From Gimesia aquarii (GTDB lineage: Bacteria; Planctomycetota; Planctomycetia; Planctomycetales; Planctomycetaceae): DNA of 64,000 nucleotides. The notes under the pieces were generated by a model that saw only the letters and a list, made by a program, of their open reading frames with translations, was not told where the DNA came from and made no database searches. The position numbers and the translations under genes were made by a program. Shown one piece after another: positions 9,058 to 17,902 of the stretch. The first letter of the stretch is position 1; each line of letters starts with the position of its first letter. Location: the NCBI RefSeq assembly GCF_007748175.1, contig NZ_CP037422.1, forward strand, positions 4,976,334-5,040,333, read 5' to 3'.

Positions 9058-10251
9058 ATGCGAATTCTTATTGGTTGGGACAATCCAGAAGAGAGCGATC
9101 TTATTTCGCTCTACCTTGGAGTCAGTGAAAATGACTTGGTCATCTGTAATACGACTGAAGAGTTTCTCTCACAAGTTTTAAATGGACAGTCATGGGATAT
9201 CATTTTGATGTCCATTATGAATCCCGACCCTCAAACGGCGTTTGAGCATTTCGAGCAAATCCGTCAGAAACATCTTGATACTCCCGTTGTGGGTGCCTGT
9301 CCGACTCAAGGGACGTTTCATGTAGCCCGTTTTTTAACGGCGGGAATGCGTGCCTATATTATTCGAGATGAAGGGGGGGACTTTATGTTCCTCCTTGAAA
9401 CAACATTGCAGAGCGTTGTTGATTCTGTCAAAGCGGAACGTGAACGATTTGTGGCAGAACGTTTGCGCGAAGAAGTCGAATCGGTACGCAAATTACAAGA
9501 ATCAATTATCCCGAGTGATCTCATCTCTCCTGAGAGATATGATGTGACGGCACGATATGAATCGTCACAGATTCGTGTGTTTGGCGGACAACCTGTGACT
9601 TTGGCGGGGGGAGACTATTACGATGTCTTCATGCTGGACGATGAAAATCTGGTCTTGTTAGTGGGAGATGCATCGGGGCACGGAATGAAAGCCTGCATGT
9701 CGATTATGACGATGCACACCTTAGTGGGCATGATTCGTTCGAACAAGTATCTGGATACCGCGGCTTTTGTTTCCGATGTGAATGATCGCCTTTGCAATCA
9801 GGCGATAGTGAATGATGATGGTGGCTTTATTACTCTGCTCTATGGGATCTTAAATTCGAAGACGAATGAGTTTCAATGGACGTCAGCAGGAGCACCGATT
9901 CCAATTGTGCATGAACTGGAGACAAATAAGACATATGAATTAGGCACAAATGATGATGGTGGGCTCCCGCTTGGAATAGTGCCCGATGTCGAATACGACA
10001 TCCATACCTCGATTCTGCCTCCTAACAGCCGGCTGTTGATTTTTACAGATGGGCTGGCAGAGGCGTTCCCTGGGGAAAAAGAGAGCTTCGGCGAATTTGG
10101 AATTCCTGGCATAATGCAATCATTGCAAGCGTCTCGGTCTTCTCAATTGGAATCGGCCTTGGAGAACTTGTTCCGTGATTCCAACGCTTTTACAGACGGA
10201 TCTGGCAGGCACGATGATACATCAGTTGTATTATTGGGGCGAAAAAATTAG
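9058..10251 (+). CDS. SpoIIE-type PP2C phosphatase with pseudo-receiver domain
   Basis: A 397-aa two-domain signalling protein. Residues 1-118 resemble a response-regulator receiver (MRILIGWD, WDIILMSIMNP, TPVVGACP), but the usual phospho-acceptor Asp is replaced (M51-S52), the conserved Lys is Arg (IIRDEG), and the N-terminal acidic pair is missing. A charged helical linker (120-155) leads to a PP2C/SpoIIE serine-phosphatase domain with metal ligands in AGGDYYD (D186, D189), VGDASGHG (D204), FTDGLAEAF and DDTSVVLL, all intact. Such proteins usually dephosphorylate anti-sigma-factor antagonists; no partner lies nearby. The start has AGGGG 7 nt upstream. The receiver is probably controlled by binding rather than phosphorylation (inference). 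Confidence 0.85.
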   Translation: MRILIGWDNPEESDLISLYLGVSENDLVICNTTEEFLSQVLNGQSWDIILMSIMNPDPQTAFEHFEQIRQKHLDTPVVGACPTQGTFHVARFLTAGMRAYIIRDEGGDFMFLLETTLQSVVDSVKAERERFVAERLREEVESVRKLQESIIPSDLISPERYDVTARYESSQIRVFGGQPVTLAGGDYYDVFMLDDENLVLLVGDASGHGMKACMSIMTMHTLVGMIRSNKYLDTAAFVSDVNDRLCNQAIVNDDGGFITLLYGILNSKTNEFQWTSAGAPIPIVHELETNKTYELGTNDDGGLPLGIVPDVEYDIHTSILPPNSRLLIFTDGLAEAFPGEKESFGEFGIPGIMQSLQASRSSQLESALENLFRDSNAFTDGSGRHDDTSVVLLGRKN

Positions 10252-10320
10252 AGTTCCTTTATTCTCTAACGCGAGATTGACTGACAAATTACGTCTAATT
10301 GATATAGGGAAATTTCATTT

Positions 10321-11283
10321 ATGGCCGCTGATGCCGAATTAAATCTTTCGTTTATCGAGAAAAAACTAGGAACTTTAGGACGTATCTCTCTCTATGCGGG
10401 ATTATTAGGGGTGTATAGTCTTATCCCCGTACTCAAAAATCATAGCGAAAGACTGCTGATCGCGCTTGGATTCTCAGAAACCCATGCTAAAGAGTTTTTG
10501 AGTTTGGGTGACATGTCTTCCGATTTACATACGACTCTCGGGTTAGTACTTGGTCTACTACTCGTATTCAGGACAAACAGTTCCTATGCACGTTGGTGGG
10601 AGGCCCGCCAACTATGGGGCAAGCTGGTAAATGTCAGCCGAAATATGGCAATCAAATTTCGTGAATTCACTAACTACGGTGCTGATGAACTTCGGGAGCT
10701 GGGAAATTTAATTGTCGCTTTTCCCGAAGCATTGCGGGACCATTTACGCGAAGATGATGACTTTGCCATGTTTCCTGAATTGGAGCAAATAGACCCGCCT
10801 CCCCGTCATATTCCCGCTTATATTGCAGATCTCGTTTACCGCAAAGTGATTGGCTGGAAGAGATCGGGTGTGATTGATGGCGATGAATTAAGAGTTCTGG
10901 ATTCTGAGATCCGTGAATTAATGGAAATTTGCGGAGGTTGTGAGCGGATTCGCCGGACTCGTCTTTCGCCTTCTTATCGTCTGTTTGTTCGTCACTGTAT
11001 TTCGCTCTATTTGTGTACGCTTCCTTGGGGATTAGTAGATGACTTCGGGTTCTGGACTGTGCCTCTAACAATCATATTGGCCTATTTCATGATTGGGATC
11101 GAAGTGATTGCGCATTCCGTTGAAGAACCATTTGGTCTGGATGAAGACGATTTGGATTTGGATGGCTTGTGTATTACGATTCGTTCTACCGTGAACGAAA
11201 TTTTGGATCGATTTGGAAAGAATGCCTGTGAGATAGCACGACCAGGCGATTCTACAGTTGAAGTAACGCATTCTACTTCTTGA
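10321..11283 (+). CDS. Bestrophin-family (UPF0187) membrane channel
   Basis: A 320-aa membrane protein. Hydrophobic helices near residues 20-40 and 70-85 (TTLGLVLGLLLVFRTNSSYA) and 220-260 (YLCTLPWGLVDDFGFWTVPL) frame a cytoplasmic helical segment. The RTNSSYARWWEAR motif, the PWGL(V/E) block and the C-terminal GIEVIAHSVEEPFG motif are typical of bacterial bestrophin-like proteins, which form pentameric anion or cation channels. The acidic stretch after the last motif (DEDDLDLDGL) is normal for the family. It follows the phosphatase gene by 69 nt on the same strand and may share its transcript. Ion selectivity cannot be read from the sequence. Confidence 0.85.
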   Translation: MAADAELNLSFIEKKLGTLGRISLYAGLLGVYSLIPVLKNHSERLLIALGFSETHAKEFLSLGDMSSDLHTTLGLVLGLLLVFRTNSSYARWWEARQLWGKLVNVSRNMAIKFREFTNYGADELRELGNLIVAFPEALRDHLREDDDFAMFPELEQIDPPPRHIPAYIADLVYRKVIGWKRSGVIDGDELRVLDSEIRELMEICGGCERIRRTRLSPSYRLFVRHCISLYLCTLPWGLVDDFGFWTVPLTIILAYFMIGIEVIAHSVEEPFGLDEDDLDLDGLCITIRSTVNEILDRFGKNACEIARPGDSTVEVTHSTS

Positions 11284-11314
11284 GAGCAAAGAAAATAACC
11301 TGAAGAAGATAGTA

Positions 11315-11752
11315 TTATTTTGTTATCTGTTGCATGAAATTAGAATAAGCATACCAGTCGGGGTCTGATTCCGTGTGAATGTCAATTGGCAATTCCGGCA
11401 GATCAGCCAGTGCTGCATTGAGCGCCTCTAGAGCTTGATCAATATGTTTAACATACCATTGCCATTGACAGATCTGGTTTCCAGTAATCAGCATTGTCGG
11501 ATAACCACTACCCGTATTCAGCCAAGTTTCTTCCAGCCGTTCTTCAAATTCATTCATTCTTTGCTGATCTTCCGCAGCAGGCATACCGGTGTCATTAGGT
11601 GATTGGTAAGACCAGATAATCTCAATTCTATCTGGAAAATCAGCAGTAGAAATCGCTTCCGGAATCTTTGGTAGCAATCGAAAGAAGACAGTATACTCGT
11701 CTTCAAGTGCGGTTGCCGTCAACCATTCTTGCTCTGATGGATGCTCTGTCAC
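11315..11752 (-). CDS. DUF695-like cytoplasmic protein, coupled to symporter
   Basis: A 145-aa soluble, acidic protein without signal peptide or membrane segment. The pattern (VFFRLLPKIPEAISTADFPDRIEIIW, G(M)PAAEDQQRMNEFEERLEETW, MLITGNQICQWQWYVK) resembles DUF695 proteins of unknown function; this is by motif impression, not a search. The start is a GTG (11752-11750) overlapping the TGA stop of the symporter gene as GTGA, so translation is probably coupled. It is the last gene of the DUF485-symporter-DUF695 triplet, suggesting a role connected to the transporter. Function unknown. Confidence 0.6.
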   Translation of the reverse strand: MTEHPSEQEWLTATALEDEYTVFFRLLPKIPEAISTADFPDRIEIIWSYQSPNDTGMPAAEDQQRMNEFEERLEETWLNTGSGYPTMLITGNQICQWQWYVKHIDQALEALNAALADLPELPIDIHTESDPDWYAYSNFMQQITK

Positions 11753-13704
11753 TGTTCAGTTCCTACAGATTTCTGTTGTGTTAAGAGTGAAACAATTACC
11801 AGGGTTAGAAAGCCTAATGGAATTGTAACCAGACCTGGTTGACTGAATGGAACGATGGCGCTCTCTGGTGAGAGTCCATAAACGCCTTTATAAGTGTCTG
11901 CACTTAGCAGAATCCATCCTAATGAGGACATCATACCGACAAAGATTGCAGCTGTAATGCCCTGTTTCGTCGTCTTGGACCAGAATAACAGCATGACTAA
12001 GGCGGGTAGATTTGCAGAAGCGGCAACGCTGAATGCCCAGCCAACTAGATAATTCACATTGAACTTCTCAAACAGAATTCCCAGAATAATAGCGATCACA
12101 CCGACAACAACTGAGGCGATTTTTGCAATGCGGACTTTTGCAAAATCGTTCATTTCGATTTTCATGAAGCTCGACATCAAGTCATGTACGACAGCACCAC
12201 TAGAAGCAATAATGAGTCCACTCACAGTTCCCAAGACGGTCGTAAAAGCAATCGCAGAAATTACCGCGAACAGCCAGTCACCGATACTTTTGGCAAGAAG
12301 TGGGGCTGCCATATTAGAGTTCGTTACATCAAGCGCTCCACTGGTCATGGCTCCGAAACCCATAAACAATGTCAGAATGTAGAAGTAGCCTATACTTCCG
12401 ATACCAACAATTGTACTTTTCCTGGCACTCGCTTGATCCTTGACTGTGTAATACCGGATGAGAATATGGGGAAGTGAAGCTGTCCCACAGAACAAAGCAA
12501 GCATTAAAGACAGGAAGTTTAATTTCCCCCAAATATCATCGCCACGTATACCTGCGAACTTGGGGTGATTGCCCGGACTGAGAACTTTTTGGCCTGATGT
12601 TGGCTTGGGGAAATAGATGGTCAGAACTGTACCATCTTTTTCTTTGATCGTTTCGGAGCCCCAGAGGATCAATTCACTCTCGCGGATTGTACTGAGAAAT
12701 TCCGCAGGTCCCAGAGAGCCTGTTTTCGTTTCGTTATTTGGTAACTTACTGATGCGCCCCACAGGATAGAAATCGGTTTGTCCTTCACCGCTTCCTTGAG
12801 GCAGTCCATTAATAAGAATCGAACCATTTTTATTTTTTTGTTGATATTGCGTTTCCGATAGAAAGAATTGTTGCTCTGAATTTTTTGTTAATTTCCAATA
12901 ACTGACAATTTTATCTTTGGTGAGCTGAAGAAAACCTTTTTTTGCCCAGGCTCCTTGGTTCAAAGGAATCAGTGTGTCTTTGTCATCCAGTTTTAATTCT
13001 GATTTCCAGTAATCGATATTATCGGAAGCAGCAGGACCAAAAATCTGGAAGTGATGTGTTGGTTTTCCATGATTTTCAGGATCTGTTGAAAGACCTCGTT
13101 GTAGGATCAGGACGGTCAGAACCGTGCTGAAGATAACAAGCAATGAACCTTTCAGGAATTGCACATAAGTCGTACTGACCATGCCTGCTGTTACAACAAT
13201 TAAAATGACAATCGTTCCCACCATCAGCACGCCAACATAATGGGGGAATCCAAGTAGCGGTGTAATTAAAACGCCGGCACCGACCATTTGTGGGATCAGA
13301 TAAAAGATACTGACTACGAGAGTACTGATGGCAGCCGCCAGTTTAATACCCCTCGATTGAAACTTACTGTCTAACGCGTCGGCAAAAGTGAAACGCCCCA
13401 TGCGTTTGAGCGGTTCTGCAATCACAAAGAGTGCCACAATCCAGCCAGCCAGATATCCAATGGAGTAAAGAAATCCGTCATAACCATAGAAGGCAATCAT
13501 ACCGCAGATGCCTAGAAACGAAGCTGCAGAGAGATAATCTCCCGCAAATGCGACTCCGTTAATAAACCAGTGGATCCCACCACCGGCAGCAAAATAGCCT
13601 TTTGATGATTTTGCTTTTGCGCCGAGCCAGAAACTAAGTCCCAGTGTAATGGCGACAATGACTCCGAATACAAGCACTGCCATGAAAGAGGGCTCATAGA
13701 TCAT
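11749..13704 (-). CDS. Sodium:solute symporter, acetate permease type (ActP-like), with long inserted loop
   Basis: A 651-aa SSS-family transporter predicted to move a monocarboxylate such as acetate with Na+ or H+. Core motifs: FFLGAKAK-type first helix, AGDYLSAASFLGICG, FADALDSKFQSRGI, GTASLPHILIRYYTVKD, SSGAVVHDLMSSF and NVNYLVGWAFSVAASANLPAL. About thirteen hydrophobic segments. Between the helices ending near residues 204 and 395 lies a polar stretch of about 185 residues (HFQIFGP, DYWKSELKLDD, WGSETIKEKDG), where ActP has only about 40, which accounts for the extra length over the usual 550 aa. The start overlaps the DUF485 stop (ATGA), and its stop overlaps the DUF695-like start. Substrate is inferred from the DUF485 partner. 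Confidence 0.85.
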   Translation of the reverse strand: MIYEPSFMAVLVFGVIVAITLGLSFWLGAKAKSSKGYFAAGGGIHWFINGVAFAGDYLSAASFLGICGMIAFYGYDGFLYSIGYLAGWIVALFVIAEPLKRMGRFTFADALDSKFQSRGIKLAAAISTLVVSIFYLIPQMVGAGVLITPLLGFPHYVGVLMVGTIVILIVVTAGMVSTTYVQFLKGSLLVIFSTVLTVLILQRGLSTDPENHGKPTHHFQIFGPAASDNIDYWKSELKLDDKDTLIPLNQGAWAKKGFLQLTKDKIVSYWKLTKNSEQQFFLSETQYQQKNKNGSILINGLPQGSGEGQTDFYPVGRISKLPNNETKTGSLGPAEFLSTIRESELILWGSETIKEKDGTVLTIYFPKPTSGQKVLSPGNHPKFAGIRGDDIWGKLNFLSLMLALFCGTASLPHILIRYYTVKDQASARKSTIVGIGSIGYFYILTLFMGFGAMTSGALDVTNSNMAAPLLAKSIGDWLFAVISAIAFTTVLGTVSGLIIASSGAVVHDLMSSFMKIEMNDFAKVRIAKIASVVVGVIAIILGILFEKFNVNYLVGWAFSVAASANLPALVMLLFWSKTTKQGITAAIFVGMMSSLGWILLSADTYKGVYGLSPESAIVPFSQPGLVTIPLGFLTLVIVSLLTQQKSVGTEQ

Positions 13705-14006
13705 TGAGCTACCTCCTCGTTTTCAGAGCTTGAGGAGGAAAGATCATTACGGCATAACCACCCATAGATAATCGCCAGCACAAATGCAGCGATAATTAAA
13801 GTAAAGCCATAAACTATTGCCAGATTTAATCCAGCAAAAACAACGACCTCCATTTTTGCAGGAGAGAACGTATTTAGAAAAACGAACCCGCCATAAAGGA
13901 CAAGATAAACGGCGAATAGCTTGAGACCCCAACGAGTATTACGATTAATCGTCTCGATGTTTTCTTGCTCATCAGGCTCGTTGGACCCGTGGTCAAAACC
14001 TGCCAT
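13701..14006 (-). CDS. DUF485 small membrane protein (YjcH-like)
   Basis: A 101-aa protein with a charged N-terminus (residues 1-25) and two membrane helices (about 28-48, LKLFAVYLVLYGGFVFLNTF, and 58-84). This is the DUF485 pattern seen in YjcH, found next to ActP-type acetate symporters. Its stop overlaps the symporter start by four bases (ATGA), so the two are translationally coupled. Its molecular role is not established in the family; it is presumed to help the transporter. Confidence 0.85.
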   Translation of the reverse strand: MAGFDHGSNEPDEQENIETINRNTRWGLKLFAVYLVLYGGFVFLNTFSPAKMEVVVFAGLNLAIVYGFTLIIAAFVLAIIYGWLCRNDLSSSSSENEEVAQ

Positions 14007-14235
14007 AAAAAGTAAACCCTTTAATTGAACGCGAATTCGGGCGTGATCAGCCAGAAGTACTGGATCAGGAGTATTGTTTGAAACGCCTATTCAACCCGGA
14101 AATGAGCGAGGAATCAACTAACAACAGACAGCACAGGAGAAGAATTGAGAATCTGAGGACATTTAATTAGAAAAAAATGAGTCGGTGACCCAAGCGTTGT
14201 GATAAAAATGAAACAGGACTTGATCGTCTGCATAG

Positions 14236-14628
14236 TTATTCAGGGGAAATTGGTATTGGTTTGAAATAAATTCGGTTTTCATTTAGTTTTACTGGGCCAA
14301 TATTTTTGACCATCAATAAATCATCAATCGACTGGAAGGGGCCATGTTCGTCTCGGTATGCAACAATTCTTTTTCCCAAGACTGGGCCAATTCCCTTTAA
14401 TTGTGCAAACTCAACCCATGTCGCCTTGTTAATGTCAATTTGATAGTCATAAGGTAGATGGTTTTGTCTTTTGATTTCTATCGGTTCAGTACCCCAGCGG
14501 GAAAGTTGGCCAATATAGATTACTGCGAGAACCAGAATCGCAATCAAGAGCGTACCCAGAAAAAACTGGTCATCTCTTTGCAGTCCCAGAAATGGTTTCG
14601 GGATTTCTTCAGGATGTTCTTCCTGCAT
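14236..14628 (-). CDS. Membrane-anchored helix-hairpin-helix (ComEA-like) protein
   Basis: A 130-aa protein. One membrane helix (about residues 20-40, FLGTLLIAILVLAVIYIG) is followed by a ComEA-type DNA-binding module with two helix-hairpin-helix motifs: INKATWVEFAQLKGIGPVLGKRI and FQSIDDLLMVKNIGPVKLN. In competence systems such proteins bind incoming DNA outside the membrane; small family members also occur without competence genes, and none are next to it here. The start at 14628 is chosen because AGAAG lies just upstream; an in-frame Met 27 codons earlier would add a second hydrophobic, unlikely leader. Confidence 0.8.
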   Translation of the reverse strand: MQEEHPEEIPKPFLGLQRDDQFFLGTLLIAILVLAVIYIGQLSRWGTEPIEIKRQNHLPYDYQIDINKATWVEFAQLKGIGPVLGKRIVAYRDEHGPFQSIDDLLMVKNIGPVKLNENRIYFKPIPISPE

Positions 14629-14893
14629 GTGTCTTCTGCCAATCAAATAGTAAAAAATGACATAAAGAGTCGTTCTGCAGTTTGAAAATAGTGTTGTCGT
14701 ATGGCTCAACTATGAATAGTAGGGTTGATCGTGGTGTTGTTAAAGGGCTTAAAACTACAGACCACTAATTGACCTCGCTACAAATTATCCATAGAATAAA
14801 GGTATAAATTAGTTAACATATTGGATAATCGGGATCCCCCGAAACTGCAAGCTTGAAGCCGAAAAGATTTTATCCCATCTATGAGGAGTCCCT

Positions 14894-15877
14894 GTGAAAA
14901 ACTTTTTCCTCTGTATGAAGAAGAGTCAGTTAGCCCAACCAGTTTTAACATTCATGGTCATTTCACTTTTGACTACGAGTGCATTGTATGCACAGGGTAA
15001 AGACTCAAAAGGGCCTCCCAAGCCGAAAGAAGTTACGTTAACAGCGCAAGGTGGTTGGCCAATTTCTATTACTTATTACGAATCGAGTAATGCCGCTGAT
15101 GCGCCCGTTGTTGTGCTTTTACATGGGAAGGGGGGGAGTAAAAGAACGTGGGATAACCAGTTTGCCCCCATCTTACAGCAAAATGGATATGCAGTCATTT
15201 CCGTTGATTTGAGGAAACATGGGAAAAGTAAAGGGAACTCAGCTGACCAAGGGGGAAACAAAAATCAAAAAGGGAGAACGAAGTCAAAGTTGTCCTCATT
15301 AGATTACAAGGCAATGATTGCCCTGGATATGGAAGCAGTCTGGAGATTTCTCTATAAAGAACATCAGAAAAAACGCTTGAATATGCAGAAGACAGCAATT
15401 ATCGCTTCAGACATGAGTGTTCCAATTGCTTTAAATTATGCCCTGTTTGACTGGAGTAAAATTCCTTATGATGATGCACCTGTGCTCGCGGCCAAAACTC
15501 CCAAAGGACAAACTGTTAGAGCAATGGTATTAATCTCACCGGTTAACAGTGTAACAGGTGTTACCTCTGCTCGTCCTGCGATGCGATTGCGAGATCCATT
15601 ATTCGGAATCAGTTTTTTAGTATGTACGACTAAAAGTGATTCACTTGATCGAGGTTCTGCCAAAAAACTATTTACGCAGTTGTCTCCAACTCCCGTTCCA
15701 AAGGAGCTGAAAACGAAATACGTGCTTGAGGAGTACCGTGGAAAGCTTCGAGGCACTGATATGCTTGGGAAGCGTTTAGGTCTTGAAATTGATATTCTTA
15801 AATTCCTAGACAAGAATCTCAAAAAACTACCTGGTGACTGGTCTGATCGAAGGCCGCGATATGATCGTGAAGAATAG
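14894..15877 (+). CDS. Secreted alpha/beta-hydrolase-fold protein with altered catalytic residues
   Basis: A 327-aa protein starting at GTG, with GAGGAG five bases upstream and a long signal peptide (hydrophobic 16-32, ALYAQG). The alpha/beta-hydrolase fold is visible in VVLLHGKGGSKRTWDNQFAPI (oxyanion loop), AVISVDLRKHGKS, and IIASDMSVPIALNYA at the nucleophile elbow. The elbow reads A-S-D-M-S, with Asp where the Ser of GxSxG is expected. Near the end RGTDMLGKRL carries Arg where such proteins often have the catalytic His. A Lys/Gly-rich linker (SADQGGNKNQKGRTKSK) sits after the second motif. It is either an inactive relative or an Asp-nucleophile enzyme; the substrate is unknown. Confidence 0.75.
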   Translation: MKNFFLCMKKSQLAQPVLTFMVISLLTTSALYAQGKDSKGPPKPKEVTLTAQGGWPISITYYESSNAADAPVVVLLHGKGGSKRTWDNQFAPILQQNGYAVISVDLRKHGKSKGNSADQGGNKNQKGRTKSKLSSLDYKAMIALDMEAVWRFLYKEHQKKRLNMQKTAIIASDMSVPIALNYALFDWSKIPYDDAPVLAAKTPKGQTVRAMVLISPVNSVTGVTSARPAMRLRDPLFGISFLVCTTKSDSLDRGSAKKLFTQLSPTPVPKELKTKYVLEEYRGKLRGTDMLGKRLGLEIDILKFLDKNLKKLPGDWSDRRPRYDREE

Positions 15878-15904
15878 AGTTTCTCGCTTATTCTGATCGG
15901 AATT

Positions 15905-16837
15905 TCAGGCGGCTCTGCGATTTTCTCGCTGTGTTCCTTGTTGCTCTGATATTTCAGAGTGAGGCAATGTATTCATAGCGATTCGTTCAGATAGAGCCGA
16001 AATTCCTTTTTTGATTTCTTCCACTTCCTTTTCTTTTTCGGCAAGCAATACTTCAAGTCGTGCGATACTTTTTTCAGGATTGCGATGTATTAAACGGTTC
16101 ACAACTTCCAGTACCAGCATTGCGCGATAAAGCTTCATAATCAAACTTTTGAGCCGAAAAACCCGAGCTGATTTTGTGAGTTGTTGCAGTCGCAGTAACC
16201 CGGTGATTCTCAACGCCCTCATAAAGGCAATCATTGGTAGGCAAATAACGGCGAGATCAATCCAGTGTTTCCGGCAGTACTCCAAGCGTTTTTCTTCTAT
16301 CGAAATCATCACAATGAATTCCAGTGTGAATGCAAACCAGATAAAACCGGTCGCGATTGCAGTCAAGTCAGCCAGCATGGCGCTGGATTCAATTTGCTTT
16401 TGCCAATAAAGTTCAACGGCAAACAAGGGAAGTACTAATAGTGCTATCAATAGTAGTGGCACAGAAAATGATTTTCTAATCCTCTCTCGAAACTCTGGTG
16501 TAACTTCCTGCCAAGCAAGAATCGGAAACCAGATGGCCCGTCCCGTCATTTGGTCGCGTGCACAGATTCGTAATGGTGGAATGAGGCAATAAAGTAGATT
16601 GAATTTCCACCTTGGACTTCCAAGTGCTATGTGGATTACTGCTTCAATAATAAATAATGGGTAGATCAGAAAGAGACACCAGTTGCAGATGTCTAACGCG
16701 ATTCCCGGCGATTCCACATTAAATAAATGCAAAGTACCAGCAAAAAAAACGAGGAACAAAACAGTTCCAAAAAACATAGGGGCTGCCGCTAACTGATCGA
16801 CTTTTTTGATGTATTGGTTCATAGATTGGGTGATCAA
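15905..16837 (-). CDS. Voltage-sensor-like membrane protein with C-terminal coiled coil
   Basis: A 310-aa membrane protein. Hydrophobic segments lie at about 22-40, 48-72, 124-143, 158-178 and 190-206. The last is followed by a basic S4-like helix with R207, R210, R216, K222, R225, R228 and K230 (MRALRITGLLRLQQLTK), then a coiled-coil region (about 254-290, LLAEKEKEVEEIKKGIS). The arrangement recalls voltage-sensor or ion-channel proteins, but I see no TVGYG-type selectivity filter. It may be a sensor-only or pore-divergent channel, or an unrelated membrane protein. It converges on the hydrolase gene with a 27-nt gap. Confidence 0.55.
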   Translation of the reverse strand: MITQSMNQYIKKVDQLAAAPMFFGTVLFLVFFAGTLHLFNVESPGIALDICNWCLFLIYPLFIIEAVIHIALGSPRWKFNLLYCLIPPLRICARDQMTGRAIWFPILAWQEVTPEFRERIRKSFSVPLLLIALLVLPLFAVELYWQKQIESSAMLADLTAIATGFIWFAFTLEFIVMISIEEKRLEYCRKHWIDLAVICLPMIAFMRALRITGLLRLQQLTKSARVFRLKSLIMKLYRAMLVLEVVNRLIHRNPEKSIARLEVLLAEKEKEVEEIKKGISALSERIAMNTLPHSEISEQQGTQRENRRAA

Positions 16838-17317
16838 AGAATTTGTTGAAATGAAAAAATTCTACAGCATGAAAATGAAGGGGGGGAATTTATAAATAGT
16901 ATCGGCAAAAGCGCCTATTCAGAATAATCGGATCTGTCACCAGCATTTGAAGCTCATGATTATCAATATGATGACATGTATCCATCTGGAATTAAAACTT
17001 AAATCCTTTTATATCCGTACTAAGTAGTAAATGATGCTGTTAAATATTACCTAGTGTGAATCGAACCTTCTTTGGAGAGGTCATTTTGTATTTATGGTGT
17101 CGTAATTGTTACAAAAAATACGTGTAATGTGTCGCGTAAATGATTTTGTTGTGTTTCTGTTAAAGATGTAAGTGCTTTTTGTGATTGTTGATAAGTATTG
17201 ATGGGCTATTTTGAATTCTCGTTTTGGCATGGCGAATGCAATTGATATTATTCACCACTCGTTGGTTTAAATGATTACAGTTATTCAGCAATAAAATTAA
17301 AATGAGGAGAATTTAAG
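16838..17317. other. Long AT-rich intergenic region before the Cys-repeat gene
   Basis: 480 nt without a coding region that I can support. It contains divergent upstream signals for the membrane protein (minus) and the small secreted protein (plus). The clearest element is the sigma-54-like site at 17225-17240. No tRNA-like or riboswitch-like fold was recognised. Confidence 0.5.
17225..17240 (+). promoter_or_regulatory. Candidate sigma-54 (-24/-12) promoter
   Basis: TGGCATGGCGAATGCA matches the sigma-54 consensus TGGCACGNNNNTTGCW except at two positions and has the exact GG-N10-GC spacing. It lies 77 nt before the ATG of the small secreted Cys-repeat gene, in the right orientation. This is pattern evidence only; an enhancer-binding activator site was not identified. 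Confidence 0.5.
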
Positions 17318-17836
17318 ATGACACGTTTATTAACAACATTGTCAATATGTTTGGCTTCGATGCTGCTAGTTTCAGATCAGGCAAATGCAGCTGATCACAA
17401 CTCAATTGGTTTTGCATCAGAGACTAAGACCGCATTTTTTCAACCACGTCCTGGTGGCGTGTTAGATGTAGTGACATCACCATTTAGAGCGTTAACTTCA
17501 CCAGTCAGCTATAGAGGGCATCAGTCTTATCGTGGACAATCTATCTATGGAGGAGCCAATTGTGTGAATGGTCGATGTTATCCGACTGGGTATCGAAGCC
17601 CTTGTACTAACGGAAATTGCTCAACAGGCTATGGTTATAGTAACTGTCCTGGAGGAAACTGTGGTACGACTCGTTACCTGGCACCTTACCAAAATCATAC
17701 AGGTTATCGAGGGACGAATTGGAATTCTACACAGCAATATCCGACCTATCGTCCAGCTTACCAACCTGTAAGTCGGCCAGTTTACAAGCCTTATACCCCA
17801 AGCAATTCTATCCGTAATGATCCTTTTTTCCGGTAA
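17318..17836 (+). CDS. Small secreted protein with three 14-residue Cys repeats
   Basis: A 172-aa protein of unknown function. Signal peptide residues 1-24 (cleavage after ANA). The mature protein is rich in Tyr, Gly, Pro and Ser. Six cysteines form three C-x4-C pairs at 82/87, 96/101 and 110/115, exactly 14 residues apart, built on the pattern CxNGxCxxTGY. A Tyr/Pro-rich C-terminal tail follows (YRPAYQPVSRPVYKPY). The pattern suggests disulfide-linked or metal-binding loops in an extracellular or cell-surface protein. The start has GAGGAG eight bases upstream. It is monocistronic, with a candidate sigma-54 promoter and a strong terminator. Confidence 0.8.
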   Translation: MTRLLTTLSICLASMLLVSDQANAADHNSIGFASETKTAFFQPRPGGVLDVVTSPFRALTSPVSYRGHQSYRGQSIYGGANCVNGRCYPTGYRSPCTNGNCSTGYGYSNCPGGNCGTTRYLAPYQNHTGYRGTNWNSTQQYPTYRPAYQPVSRPVYKPYTPSNSIRNDPFFR

Positions 17837-17902
17837 TCTGAAAGTGTGATTATTAAGAAAACAAGATTCTTAAGACAGGGTTTACAATGCGGTTAAGAAC
17901 AT

